The notes under the pieces are model-generated. The model was not told the DNA's origin, searched no databases, and worked only from the letters and a program-made list of their open reading frames with translations. From contig CM049308.1 of NCBI GenBank assembly GCA_026874595.1, forward strand, positions 72,758,624 to 72,822,623: a stretch of DNA of 64,000 nt. Direction: 5' to 3'. The DNA is from Sipunculus nudus (Eukaryota > Annelida > Sipuncula > Golfingiida > Sipunculidae). A program made the translations under genes and the position numbers. Of this stretch, positions 1 through 10,974 are shown piece by piece (position 1 is the stretch's first letter; each line of letters opens with the position of its first letter).

Positions 1-576
1 CAATCATATAAACCAACCATGGCCCAAATTACCTCTTCCTCTCAAACTTTATCTACATTCCATCATATTTTTAATATTTTAACCTTCTAGATGGTTCAGT
101 AATGTTGACCATTTGTCCATAGGTACCTTTGTACATGCCAGAAATTATGTCAATATTGTGTAATATGTAGACGTGAGGGTCATCAAAATAATGTACCTTG
201 TAAAGACCGATCTAGTCAAGATATCATGTCATACAGTCACAGATTCATAAATCCCCTCATCAGCATAGTTAATCATAACCTTGTATCTGTCAAATTGAAA
301 GCTTGCAGTTTTCCATACACTATAGATCCTTCAACAAATAGCCTTATCATCATTATACCACTGCTTAGTATACTGTCATTGCATTCATATTTGCTCAAAT
401 AAATTGTTTTTTTTCGACCCCTCCCAAATAAATAAAAAATAAACCACTATATTTTACTCCATATTAATCCATCAGTCAGATTATTTCATATATCATTTAC
501 TCACATATTACATTATATTCCTTTATAAAAGCCCAACATGACCATGATATTCATAAGCTTTTTCTACTCAATATAG
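1..576. other. non-coding flank left of the LTR element
   Basis: AT-rich sequence with stop codons in all frames and no exon-like stretch. It probably belongs to an intron of the glutamyl/prolyl-tRNA synthetase gene whose last exon is at 6508, because no other EPRS exon was recognised between here and there. Bases 573-576 (ATAG) form the left target-site copy of the adjoining LTR element. Confidence 0.4.
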
Positions 577-912
577 TGTTATGGAGTAGGAAAGTGCATA
601 TTTGTGACTTAACACATATTTCAAGGAATATTTCACATTTCATATTTCACAAATTTAAGCTCAGTTTCAGGCATGTCAGACTGAACAATTAATGACTTCT
701 CATAATTGATGACACCCGACAACCAGTCATCAAGACACACACATATAGGCTTCTCTCCCAATTTAATCAGAGAACAGTACACCAAACCATTAAGGTCTAT
801 TTTAAGTCTGTACAAACAGAAATAGTGTCACAGAATGACTTATGTGTTTAGTCTTTATGAGGGAATGGTAGAACACAATTAAAACATGTTATTTTATGAG
901 ACTCCGCATGTG

Positions 913-920
913 TATATAAG
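913..920 (+). promoter_or_regulatory. LTR TATA box
   Basis: TATATAAG in the middle of the LTR is the likely core promoter of the element, with initiation expected about 25-30 bp downstream. The same motif lies at 4502-4509 in the 3' LTR, from which it could drive transcription toward the EPRS last exon at 6508. Confidence 0.55.
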
Positions 921-1248
921 CACTGTTCTCCAAATAGGACTTGTAGTTCAGTCTATAACTGGATGTATGTCAGGTCAGACTTGGGATTTTCCGTAGCACT
1001 TTTGTCGAATCAGATCTCACGAAAGTGAGGAAGAACACTTATAACTCTGATGTAATTGTGACCTACTTTGAGTCATCCAATAAGGTGTAGCTTTTATGAC
1101 GAAATGCAGAAATATGGATATGTATGTATCAGATGTCACGTGTAAGCTCTGTAACAAAACTATCTGTAGTGCGCTGAGAGTCAGAGTGAGTCAGGGAGGC
1201 TGGGCGGCTCTCTCAGAGAGAGAGACTGTCCCAGACTGCTTGCTATTG

Positions 1249-1254
1249 AATAAA
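1249..1254 (+). terminator. LTR poly(A) signal
   Basis: AATAAA near the end of the LTR, followed by a TG-containing stretch. It is the expected R/U5 processing signal; the 3' LTR copy is at 4838-4843. It lies in the EPRS sense orientation, so it could prematurely polyadenylate EPRS transcripts if the element is intronic. Confidence 0.5.
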
Positions 1255-1353
1255 GACTTCTATCATCAAACTGGTCTTGGAACATTGTCTGCCACGCGCA
1301 TCAGCAACCGTATGTGATACAGGTGGGGACATCCCCAACCCCACATTGTATCA

Positions 1354-1425
1354 TTATGGTAGAGACCGGGTCCTGTATCATTATCGTGGAGACCGGGTCC
1401 CATATCATTTTGGTGGTTGAACAGG
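1354..1425 (+). repeat. short direct repeats just inside the 5' LTR
   Basis: A unit of about 28-29 bp with the core GAGACCGGGTCC and a flanking (TA)TCATT stretch occurs twice, with a decayed third copy, immediately after the LTR, where the tRNA primer-binding site should lie. The TGG at 1357-1359 could open a primer-binding site, but the bases that follow match no tRNA 3' end that I recognise. Confidence 0.5.
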
Positions 1426-4165
1426 GATTCACTTCCAGTACATCAGCACCAGAAAAACAGACAATGCTTCCAGCTGGAGTGAAGAATGAAGATCCCCTCT
1501 CGCAACCACAGGTGCCATTGACTGGTCTACCAACCCATGCATTGGAACTTCAACCCAGGTACCGGATCACAGCCTAACATCAAGAATGTCATCTCTGCTG
1601 CTGAAGGTATCAAACTTTTGCTAAGAACTCTCTCTTCAAACTTTAACTTGGCTGCAGTTTCTCAGTGCTCTGCTTGAGAAGATCAAAGACTCTCTCTGTA
1701 TCTTTAAACCAAAAGGACACTGTGAATCAGCATATTGCTTTAACCGTGACTTCAAGTTGCAAAAATGACTTTTTTCGCTTCAAAAAGTGCTGTGAAATAA
1801 GCCTCAGATCATCATTGTTCCTGACCAGCCACAAAAAAAATCAATATCGGGACCAGCCAGCTTCAGGCCTATGTCAACAATAATAATGGCAATACCACGT
1901 GCACTGTATTTTGTGTGACAACAAGTCCTCGCTATGTTCCTGCAACTACTAGAAGCAGATTTGCCGTTCTACCGCTATCTTCTGCATCACCTTCCATACC
2001 ATGACTCCAGGGAGAAAAAGAAGCCAAGTCAGCAAAGAAGACCCAAAGAAGACAAGATTTCCTGAGGTAATGAAAAACAAAACCAGAGACTCTGAATTTT
2101 AAATGTCCAATGTAAATTTGGGGCATTTCATAATATTTTGCATGTATATGTTGTAAAACAAAAAAACAATATGTGTGTAGTAATCTATAACTTTCTCTTA
2201 TTGATGTGTCATAATTGTAAAATGATATAATTTATAGTGTGTCTATCTTATTGATATGGTTAGGAATAAGTTTACAAGACCACAGCAAAAGATGTAGAAC
2301 TGTCAATGTTAGATTTGATACAGTTATGTCTATCTCAGACGTTAATATGCAATGTCACAAATGACTGTATTGATTTTAATACAATAATTCCTAGAGTAGA
2401 GCAATATGCAAAACCATCAGCATGTTAGCATTCATTTATACTGAGATTTTCTCATGTGTTGTTCCATACCAAATCATCAGGTATCATGATGCTCTCTTGG
2501 CTAAATTTAATGGAATGGTAGCACATTGTGTAACCAAAGCACAATGCGATGCTTATTTTCAATTGTTACAGTTTGGTCCTAAAACACGGGTTCATGGGAA
2601 GCCCTCCAATATATAGGGAATTGGACAAACTGGGGAGTGTGATGACTCCAAAAGTCAATAATGCACTGACCTGTGGTCACATTATTGCCCTAAATACGGG
2701 TTTGATATGGTTAACCTCATTAATAGCTGGAAATGCCAGGCAAGAAATGTAGGTTAACACAGGAATTCTTCTCATAGGAATTTCACATTCACCCGTACTA
2801 TGACAGACATGTTATGTAAGCAAATGCATTCTGGTCATGCATTCATGCTACTGTTAACCCATAAACCAAAATGTGGAGTGACAAGGATTTCGCTCATTAA
2901 CATTATTCTTTTAATTTATATCATCCCTCTACAGATGTATGTTTGATCTTACATAATTAAGTGCACTCAATTACCATCAAAATCCATATGGTCTAGATCA
3001 ATAAGTGCAACTGTCAGAGATTTATTTTCATTATCATCACATTTTCACACATATTTCGCCTTGCTCCTGCACAGAAAATTGGTAATCAATGGGAATATAT
3101 GTACAACATTCCTCTATCGTTAGGAATGACCTCATTCTGTCATGTACTTATCCGCTGGTAAGGTACATCAGTTGTGTTATGCTAAAGGAGTAGCAAATCA
3201 ACCTTCCATTATTCACAATTCAACTTGTCCCAATGGCAAGTATGAAAGCCAAGATGTATTTTGAATCATAGGTACTGATCAACACACAGAGCAGATAGTC
3301 ATGTACATATGTATATATTAAACTCTTAGGCACAGAGTATATATACTTTGTCAGATTAGGAATTCATGATCACTTTTTCAATAGGAATTATATGTTTAGC
3401 TACAGGCATTGCTAATTCACTTGTTATAATTGGTAATGCATATTGCTGTTCGACAGAACATCTTTATGTAACATCACTTACTCTATGTTCAAAGGGTTCA
3501 CATACTTTGACTTATTCCATTGCTTACACTGTATGCATTGTACTTGTATAATCTGTGTATGATGTTATCATCATGTCTATGAAGATATTTATTTCTTAAT
3601 TCTATTTAGATGCTGTCATACTTATATAATCTGATGTTGTCATTATCGGATGTCAAATAATGTCATCATGGTTGCGATGTTGTTCCTGATTTTATTACAA
3701 ATCAGCATTTTATCTTCTAGATAATGTTTAGGATTGTCCATTCACAAAAAAAAAATTGTCTTTCGACCATATAGGTATAGCTATAGAATTATATATGTAG
3801 TTTCTCAGCTTATTTAGCTATTGCTACAGCATTGTGGTTGTACTACCACAAAAATTTCCAATAGGCACTTTCTCAAATTCCTTACACTGTTACATCTGGA
3901 ACTGTGACATATGTTCATGTAATTCACATCTATATTGATCTGTGTAATTCCATCACAACAACACACTAGTGCTAGCTTAATATATAGTTCTATTCACTAT
4001 TATGGCACCTGATCTTGCAGTAAATACAGACTTAAGCAGTATATCTTGATCTTTACACATTATGTATTTCTGTCATCTACATTCCAGTTATATTTCTTGA
4101 AATAACAATATATTCTCCGACTTAGCCAATGAGGCCGGAGCCTCATTCTGAATACCAGAGGGATA
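1426..4165 (+). other. interior of the LTR element, no intact genes
   Basis: All frames are broken every few dozen codons. The stretch 1540-2100 shows short open runs rich in Ser, Thr, Asn and basic residues interrupted by stops; it could be a decayed gag-like region, but no CCHC zinc knuckle or other diagnostic motif is visible. From 2110 to 4100 the DNA is AT-rich with nothing recognisable. A short purine-rich stretch (AGAGGGATA) just before 4166 is a weak polypurine-tract candidate. Confidence 0.45.
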
Positions 4166-4943
4166 TGTTATGGAGTAGGAAAGTGCATATTTGTGACTTA
4201 ACACATATTTCAAGGAATATTTCACATTTCATATTTCACAAATTTAAGCTCAGTTTCAGGCATGTCAGACTGAACAATTAATGACTTCTCATAATTGATG
4301 ACACCCGACAACCAGTCATCAAGACACACACATATAGGCTTCTCTCCCAATTTAATCAGAGAACAGTACACCAAACCATTAAGGTCTATTTTAAGTCTGT
4401 ACAAACAGAAATAGTGTCACAGAATGACTTATGTGTTTAGTCTTTATGAGGGAATGGTAGAACACAATTAAAACATGTTATTTTATGAGACTCCGCATGT
4501 GTATATAAGCACTGTTCTCCAAATAGGACTTGTAGTTCAGTCTATAACTGGATGTATGTCAGGTCAGACTTGGGATTTTCCGTAGCACTTTTGTCGAATC
4601 AGATCTCACGAAAGTGAGGAAGAACACTTATAACTCTGATGTAATTGTGACCTACTTTGAGTCATCCAATAAGGTGTAGCTTTTATGACGAAATGCAGAA
4701 ATATGGATATGTATGTATCAGATGTCACGTGTAAGCTCTGTAACAAAACTATCTGTAGTGCGCTGAGAGTCAGAGTGAGTCAGGGAGGCTGGGCGGCTCT
4801 CTCAGAGAGAGAGACTGTCCCAGACTGCTTGCTATTGAATAAAGACTTCTATCATCAAACTGGTCTTGGAACATTGTCTGCCACGCGCATCAGCAACCGT
4901 ATGTGATACAGGTGGGGACATCCCCAACCCCACCTCTGTATCA
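4166..4943 (+). repeat. 3' LTR (778 bp)
   Basis: This is the right copy of the LTR, offset 3589 bp from the left copy and one base longer through a small change just before its terminal TGTATCA. It is followed by ATAG at 4944-4947, matching the four bases before 577. Confidence 0.85.
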
Positions 4944-4947
4944 ATAG

Positions 4948-6507
4948 TATAACAATACATTTATAGTCAAATCATGATCAGCTGAGCGCCGTGACCCATC
5001 GGTCCCTTGTTTTTAATGTCGTGATAAAAATGTCATATGATCAGGGAAAAGCATGAAAATAAATTTCTTTCCTAAACAGGTAAAAGCACTACAAAATTGT
5101 ATTATTTATCTTCTTGAAAGATAAAAATCAGAATAAAAATTTTTGATGCAGGGGGTTAAAATTGACGCGGGCAGTGCCTGAGAACCATACCTTTTATTTT
5201 TTTGCTCTTAAAGCATTAGAGTTCAGACAGTTCCACCAGCAGTAAAGAGATTGTTATACACTTTATATCAGTTTATGTATTAATTGATATGATTGCTTCT
5301 GAAGGATAAATCTACATTATAATTATGGTGGTGCTACATGACCAATGTCACGGATCTCATCTGTGGTCACACCTTAGATATGCCTGTGTTTGGTCTTGAA
5401 GTGTCATGAATGGTGCAAGATGTGTTCTAAGACGGGAAGGAGGGGGGGGGGGGAGGGGATTTTCCATATTTTTATATAAATACTGAGAAATTTGACATTA
5501 TTTCAGGAAGGAGCTATTGCAGTGCCATCTATTAGAAACTACATGAACTACGCAAGAATGGTTTATACACCAGTAATATTTTAATGTCCAATAGCATTAT
5601 AGAGTTTGAGAGCTACACAGTATTTTCAGGTTGTGTTTTGTCAGTATTTGATCACAAATTACCACACCTCTTTTAGATTATTTCTCAGGTGATAGATTTA
5701 TATAAACTTATAAACACATTTAATTTTTATAATACTTAAATCATTGCCAAGATATGGTTACCTACCCTCTTGTCTATTAGTGCTAAAAATGGACCATTTG
5801 TAAGAAAGATATGCAAAACTCATCAGAGCCTGTTTTGCAACAAATGACATGGTTTCCTCTTTTTTTTTATGATCAGGAAAAACTACTTTCTGATTCACCG
5901 GTAAATGTGGTCAGTTTATAGAGTAGGTCATGTATGTAGGTTATGTATAGTTATGTATGGTTTCTTATTCATTACCAAGATGAGGACTTGGACATTAAGG
6001 GCAAGTTTTATGGCAAGTTTATAATTTGGGATAGGACCTGTCCTTGTGTGTAAGGCATTTAAACAGAGAGTGGAAGGTCCCAGCTAAGAAACCTGTCGGA
6101 GCCTCAAAGGCATACCAGTAATGGTGAATTTCACTAGCAACTGAGAGATTATATATTCAAGTGTCTTTATGACAGTTAATGACTTCTGGATTATTCCTAG
6201 CTGTGTTTATATAAAAGCTGAAAACTAGAAGGCATAAGAATATAGTATATTTCTTCATGTACAGTGCCACCATCAGTCCATGGACCTATCCTTTAAAGAA
6301 GAAAAAAAACTTAATAAATCATGTGGAGCTCAAATTAATGGTCACAATAGTGGGTGGTCTATGTTATCAGGAAAGCTCAATTAGGGGTATCCTTGCGGGG
6401 TTATCAGGCAGTAGTAGGACTAAACACGCATCATGATATTTGGGTGTCCTCGTTACCAGGGTGAATAGTTGCACTTTATATTCCAAAATGGCTGTTTTGT
6501 CTTGCAG
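4948..6507. other. intronic sequence before the EPRS last exon
   Basis: Apart from the truncated MITE at 5017-5207 and a G-run near 5441-5453, this stretch is AT-rich with stops in all frames. I looked for a penultimate EPRS exon with a Cys-Gly-Glu type motif and did not find one. It most likely forms the last part of the final intron, which ends in a pyrimidine-rich tract and CAG at 6505-6507. Confidence 0.45.
5017..5207 (-). mobile_element. truncated PIF/Harbinger-like MITE
   Basis: This stretch matches the interior and right end of the MITEs at 24801-25136 and 49952-50245: a shared interior block with GGAAAAGCATGAAAATAA, then TGCCTGAGAACCATACC and a T-rich end followed by TTA at 5208-5210. 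The left inverted repeat is missing, so the copy is truncated. Strand is nominal because the element is non-coding. Confidence 0.65.
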
Positions 6508-6664
6508 GGATGCGGTAGTGGAGGAGGGTGCCCCCGCCATGGGAGCCAAGGGACTGTGTATTCCTTTCAACCAGCCCGGGGAGATCACGGCTGACATGAA
6601 GTGTGTGCACCCAGCGTGCGATAAGAAACCAGAATGTTTCTGCTTGTTCGGAAGAAGTTACTAA
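6508..6664 (+). CDS. EPRS1: glutamyl/prolyl-tRNA synthetase, last exon
   Basis: A pyrimidine-rich tract and CAG at 6505-6507 precede the exon. Two bases (GG) complete a split codon, then 51 codons run to TAA at 6662-6664. The peptide contains GAPAMGAKGLCIPF and ends CLFGRSY, which matches the C-terminus of animal EPRS (human ends GAPSMGAKSLCIPF...LFGRSY). This is the tail of the C-terminal zinc-binding domain of the prolyl-tRNA synthetase half; four cysteines lie in the last 20 residues. EPRS charges tRNA-Glu and tRNA-Pro in the cytosol and is a core member of the multi-tRNA-synthetase complex. The split codon fits an Arg before Asp, as in human TARD. All other exons are left of the window or unrecognised; the LTR element at 577-4943 would lie in the preceding intron. 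A retrocopy is unlikely because intron sequence precedes the acceptor. Confidence 0.9.
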
Positions 6665-6988
6665 AACATCAGAAAACAAGCCACACAAACGTCTGACAAC
6701 AAGTTATGATATAATTGCAGCGCATGACATAATTATAATACTCATAGGAAAGTCAACAGTTTTTTTTGTCTGTGCAAACATTTAACACCACTCAAAGAAG
6801 GAAATGAAATAGTAAAGTTTATGGTTTCATTTCATACAGGTTTCATTCATATAATTGCAGGTGGCATTTTGCCAATTTAAATGTTGGAATACAGGGATAC
6901 ATTGATACTTTGGTGTGTAGAGTATTATCTGGTCTTTAAATACTAATAAAAACCTAACAGATACTAATAATAATGTATGCATTGCTAT

Positions 6989-7155
6989 CAGGGGCTTATC
7001 CAGAATTGTGAGCGTGTAATACTGAAGAAAAGGTCCACAACTCTGAGAAGAGGAAGGGAGTCAGTTAAGCCATAAAAATTCTCAAAAGAGGAAATATCTC
7101 TCACTCAGCATGTTTAAACCCCATTACCCCCCCCCCCCCACTGGATCTGTCCCTG
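6989..7155 (+). mobile_element. hAT-like MITE with poly-C tract
   Basis: It opens CAGGGGCTTATCCAG and closes CTGGATCTGTCCCTG, which are near-perfect inverted repeats, with a long C run close to the right end. The same layout recurs at 25628-25836, 27404-27581 and 31035-31246. No open frame, so non-autonomous. No clean 8-bp target duplication is visible. Confidence 0.6.
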
Positions 7156-7486
7156 ATTATTTTGGAGCCTTGATTGCCCAAAAAAAATATATATCTATTA
7201 AGTCAGGAATATTAATGCTGCAATAATATAATTATGTAAAAAATTAGTGACATTATTGTCCCTGTGTTATAATATTTGTGTTTCTCTCAGGTATTCTGTG
7301 AAGAGAAAGATACTTCAAATTAAATAAAAGCTAAAATACAGTCATAACAGATTTTGGTGAGTCAGAACATAGTGTAAGGTGCTTGGTAAGGTGTGATCAG
7401 GATAATGAGCGTGGATTTACCGTGTGGAATCATGGCATTATATACGTCACGGTGGATACAGACAAATGTACATCAGGAAGGATTTA

Positions 7487-7492
7487 AATAAA
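7487..7492 (+). terminator. EPRS1: poly(A) signal of EPRS
   Basis: AATAAA followed about 12 bp later by a CA dinucleotide and then a strongly GT-rich stretch at 7509-7530. This is the textbook arrangement of hexamer, cleavage site and downstream element, and the best candidate for the EPRS transcript end. Confidence 0.65.
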
Positions 7493-7506
7493 TTGTTTTA
7501 CATCAT

Positions 7507-8235
7507 GACTTGTGTGTTGTGTGTGTGTCTTTTTTACCATCACCCCTGATAGGGAGGTATTGCAACTGGCTCATATTGTATGTATGTTTCATATATGTGT
7601 GTATGACCTGTTACTAAAAAAAAACTACACAATATTTCAACTTGAAAAGTTTTATAAAAGGGTGGTTTCTACAATATATTGTTCATCTGCAAAGCTTGTC
7701 TGGATCTCAAGTCTGGATTCCTGAATTCATTTTAGTTCACTCTTCACTCTCCAGATGGCAGCAGTTTGTCTTTTCTCTTTTGATTCACTAAGAATATCAG
7801 TTGGGCTCATAATTGTAATCAAGGCAATGTGGAAAAGATCAGAATATATTTGATAACACAGTTTTACTGAAACCTACCCTTTTTTTGTCATGATAGTTAA
7901 TGTCATGGCCTTGGCTTTAATTTCATGATGCATATATATGAATGAATGTATGAATAACTTGACCAATAAAAGTGTCTTCTTCATCAAGGCCATAAGGTAT
8001 GTGTGTACAGTACCTAACCCTTGTAATGTGCATGATCCTACATTTTTCTTAATGTCTTATTTGCTTAGAATAATTAGTCAATTTGACTTGTAAATAGATG
8101 AACTTTTAGAATATTCTAACAGCTCAAGTCTCTTTGTTGTGCACAGGTTTGTAGAGTTCAGCCTTACTAAAAGGAATATCATTCATGATAAAGGTATTAC
8201 TGCACAATATGCATAATATCTCTGCCAGTTTGCTT
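7507..8235. other. intergenic, nothing recognised
   Basis: AT-rich sequence downstream of the EPRS poly(A) site. Reading frames are short and repeat no known motif. Confidence 0.4.
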
Positions 8236-9895
8236 GCTGGTTTGAGTGCAAGGAAGGTATTTTCACCTCTGTTTGCGTGTTGGTTTGTTTTGTGCCAATG
8301 AGGGTGTCTTCACCTCTGTGTGCTTTTTGGTATGAGTGCAAATGAGGGTGTTTTCACATCTATCAGTTTGCTGCTTTTTGGTTTGTTTAGGTACCAATCA
8401 GGGTGTGATCTAGTTAATTTTGTGCCAATGTGACTGTTTTCATGTCAGTTTGCATGTTGGTTTGTTTGGTAGCCAATTTTTTTTAATGTCCTGTTTGCAT
8501 GTTAGTTTGTGTGGGTGCCAATGAGGAAGTTTCCACTTCCGTTTGCATGTTTGGGTGCCCATGAGGGTGTTTTCATCCCTGTCAATTAGCCTGTTGGTTT
8601 GTTTTGGTGCCATTGAGGGTGTTTTCACCTCTGTTTGCATGTTGGTTTGCTCTGGTGCCAATGAGGGTGTTTTCACCTCTGTCAGTTTGCATGTTTGTTA
8701 TGTAAATTTTGGTGCCAATGAGGGTGTTTTCATCTATGTCAGTTTGCTTACATGATTTGTTTTATGCCAGTTAGGGTGTTTTAATCTCTGTTTGCCTGTT
8801 GGTTTTGTTTATTTTATGCAAATGAGGGTGTTTTTACGTCTTTTTGCATGTTGATTTGTTTTGGTGCCAATGAGGATGTTTTCACCTCTGCATATTTGGG
8901 TGCCAATAAGGGTGTTTCTACCTCTTTGTCTATTGCTTGTAGGTCTGTTTTGGGTACCAATGAGGGTGTTTTCACTTTCGTCAGTGTGCTTTTAGGTTGG
9001 TTTGTTTTGATGCCAGTGAGGGTGTTTTACTTCTGTCAGTTTGCTTGTTGGTTTGTTTGTTTGGGTGCCAGTAAGGGTTTATATATGCCTGTTGGTGTGT
9101 TTGGGTGCCAATGATGCTGATTACATCTGTGTCAGCTTGCCCGTTGGTTTGTTTGTTTGAGTGCCAATGAAGGTGCTTTCTGTAAGCTTGCTTGTTGATT
9201 TGTGCGTTTGGGTACCAATGAGGGTGTTTTCACCTCTGTCAGTTTGCTTGTTGTTCCATTTGTTAGGTTGCCAATGAGGATTTTCACGTCTGTTTGCCTG
9301 TTGGTGGGTTTGGGTGCCAATGAGGGTGTTTTAACCTCTGTGTGCATGTTGGTTTGTTTGGGTGCCCATGAGGGTGATTTCACCTATATATGGTTGCTTG
9401 TTGGTTTGTTTGTTTGGTTGTCACTAAGGGCTGTTTCACCTCTGTGTGCTTGTTCGTTTGTGTGGTTGCTAGTGGGAGTGTTTTCACCTCTTGTCAGTTT
9501 GCTTGTTTGTTTGTGTTTTCGGGTGTCAATAAGGGTGTTTTCTCCTCTGTGTGCTTGTTTGTGTTGGTGCCGGTGGGGGTATATTCAACTATATCTGTTT
9601 GCTTGTTGGTTCGTTTGTTTGGGTGTCAATAAGGGTGTTTTCTCCTCTGTGTGCTTGTTTGTGTTGGTGCCAATGGGGGTGTATTCACCTTTATCTGTTT
9701 GCTTGTTGGTTCGTTTGTTTTGGTGTCAATAAGGGTGTTTTCTCCTCTGTGGTTTGTTAGTGTTGGTGCCAATGGAGGTGTATTCACCTATATCTGTTTG
9801 CTTGTTGGTTTGTTTGTTCGGGTGTCAATAGGGGTGTTTTCACCTCCGTCTGTTTGCATGTTTGTTTGTTTGGGTGCCAATGAGGGTGTTTACCC
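8236..9895 (+). repeat. GT-rich minisatellite, about 50-bp unit with 100-bp higher-order repeat
   Basis: Over 30 degenerate units of roughly 45-55 bp share a core of GGTGCCAATGAGGGTGTTTT followed by CACCTCTGTCAGTTTGC and a TTGGTTTGTTT run. At the right end the units have locked into a higher-order repeat: GTGTCAATAAGGGTG-type starts recur at about 9521, 9621, 9721 and 9820, a 100-bp spacing equal to two basic units. Units at the left edge are more diverged. Several frames stay open for 60-176 codons because the unit is stop-poor on the + strand, but 50 and 100 are not multiples of three and the frames change along the array, so I do not treat them as genes. Confidence 0.9.
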
Positions 9896-10254
9896 AAATG
9901 GCGTAAATACAAATTCCTGAACAAATAGCTGCATATCGGGCCAAATGCCTTCCGAGCGCATAAGTGCAACCAGAGGGATATACGTGACATTGTGCCTTTA
10001 CCTAAATTACACCAGTGTGAGGTAGTTAGGAGACACGGGGAGGTGGAGTAGGGTAATGTTATAGTTCTCAACGGGACGGCGTCGTCTGTCTGAGGTTGCC
10101 TTTCAGCCACGCACCACAAATCAAAGAATATATGCAAAATTCACATGCATTTGAGTATATACCTTGGACTACGTTTCAGCCAGTTTTTTTAAGACTTTCA
10201 GAGGAATACCATAATTTCTTATACACATACACACGAACACATACACATATGTGT

Positions 10255-10305
<51 letters not shown>

Positions 10306-10974
10306 CTATTGAATTAAAAACATGGGAATGGGACACCACCCTTCGGAGCTCGCAGAAAAAAAATTCCTGAAAGAATATATGCGGGGATATGTTACATATT
10401 CAAAACCAAATTTGGGATAGGGCTGGCCGAACGGATGCAAACATTCCTATCTTTACACATTCTCTATTACCTGAGAGGCGAAAAGTCCAGGTTTACTTTA
10501 TTGCTTATACATGCATAAGGCATCAGGTGTAGAAGTTCTATGTCGAATGTTTTGTGTTAAATAAAAATGTAGACCAAAATTTGGACCTTAAAATTGACCG
10601 ATGTCTTGTAAATGCACAAATTCGGTAAGCATAATGCAATGGGAATTATCAACACGTCTTGCCACTATATATATAAAGGCTGTCACAGTCACAAAATGAT
10701 CATCCAAAGCCAACTTTAACCTTGATATCGCGCAGCCCGAGCCTGTTGAAGGATTTTTAGGATTTTCGCTACAGCTTTATTTACCACGTATGTATGCAGG
10801 CATACATAATAACAAATATTGATCGAAGACAGCTTCCTAGATTTGGCGATGAGGTGCCCCGCATTGTTGAAGACTAACAGAAGTGGACGGATGATGGATT
10901 TATAGGCACATCAGGAAGAAGAGAATTATAGAAATCGGGAAGTAATAAGGGGTAAAACGTAGATTCTGGTGGTG
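9896..10974. other. intergenic, unrecognised, with (TA)n at 10259-10303
   Basis: The minisatellite gives way to unique-looking sequence, then a perfect TA run at 10259-10303, then AT-rich sequence. No exon-like stretch seen. Confidence 0.4.

Larger units (their letters stand above)
577..1353 (+). repeat. 5' LTR (777 bp)
   Basis: This is the left copy of the long terminal repeat, TG at 577 and CA at 1353. It contains a TATA box at 913-920 and AATAAA at 1249-1254, giving a provisional layout of U3 from 577 to about 940, R to about 1275 and U5 to 1353. Two 60-73 codon frames inside it recur unchanged in the other LTR only because the LTRs are near-identical; they are not genes. Confidence 0.85.
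577..4943 (+). mobile_element. non-autonomous LTR retrotransposon, young insertion
   Basis: Two direct repeats of 777 and 778 bp (577-1353 and 4166-4943) bound a 2.8-kb interior. Both begin TGTTATGG and end TGTATCA, and the element is flanked by ATAG on both sides (573-576 and 4944-4947), a 4-bp target duplication. By eye the repeats are identical except for a change just before the right end (ATTGTATCA versus CTCTGTATCA), so insertion is recent. The interior carries no long reading frame, and no reverse transcriptase, protease or integrase motif was seen, so mobility would depend on another element (LARD/TRIM-like design). Orientation follows from the LTR TATA box and poly(A) signal. The family (Gypsy, BEL or other) cannot be assigned without pol. 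It probably sits in the last intron of EPRS in the same orientation as the gene. Confidence 0.85.
6665..7506 (+). other. EPRS1: EPRS 3' untranslated region
   Basis: Non-coding, AT-rich sequence from the stop codon to a good poly(A) site near 7506. It contains a hAT-like MITE at 6989-7155. Earlier AATAAA-like hexamers exist, for example near 6946 and 7323, so shorter 3'UTRs are possible. Confidence 0.5.

Noticed and set aside
633-815. 60-codon - strand frame with an identical copy at 4222-4404, and a 73-codon + strand frame with a copy at 4685-4906
   Set aside because: They are inside the two near-identical LTRs, so identity reflects the LTR pair rather than a duplicated gene.
6367-6688. - strand frames of 70-76 codons over the EPRS last exon
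   Set aside because: They are antisense shadows of the EPRS exon; the + strand peptide matches EPRS and has a proper acceptor.
9202-9732. 176-codon + strand open frame rich in LLVCLGANEGVFTS repeats
   Set aside because: It runs through the GT-rich minisatellite. The unit has few stops on the + strand, the 50/100-bp period is not a multiple of three, and several other frames are equally open.
8236-9895. CRISPR array
   Set aside because: Units are contiguous and degenerate with no regular unique spacers, and the genome is animal.
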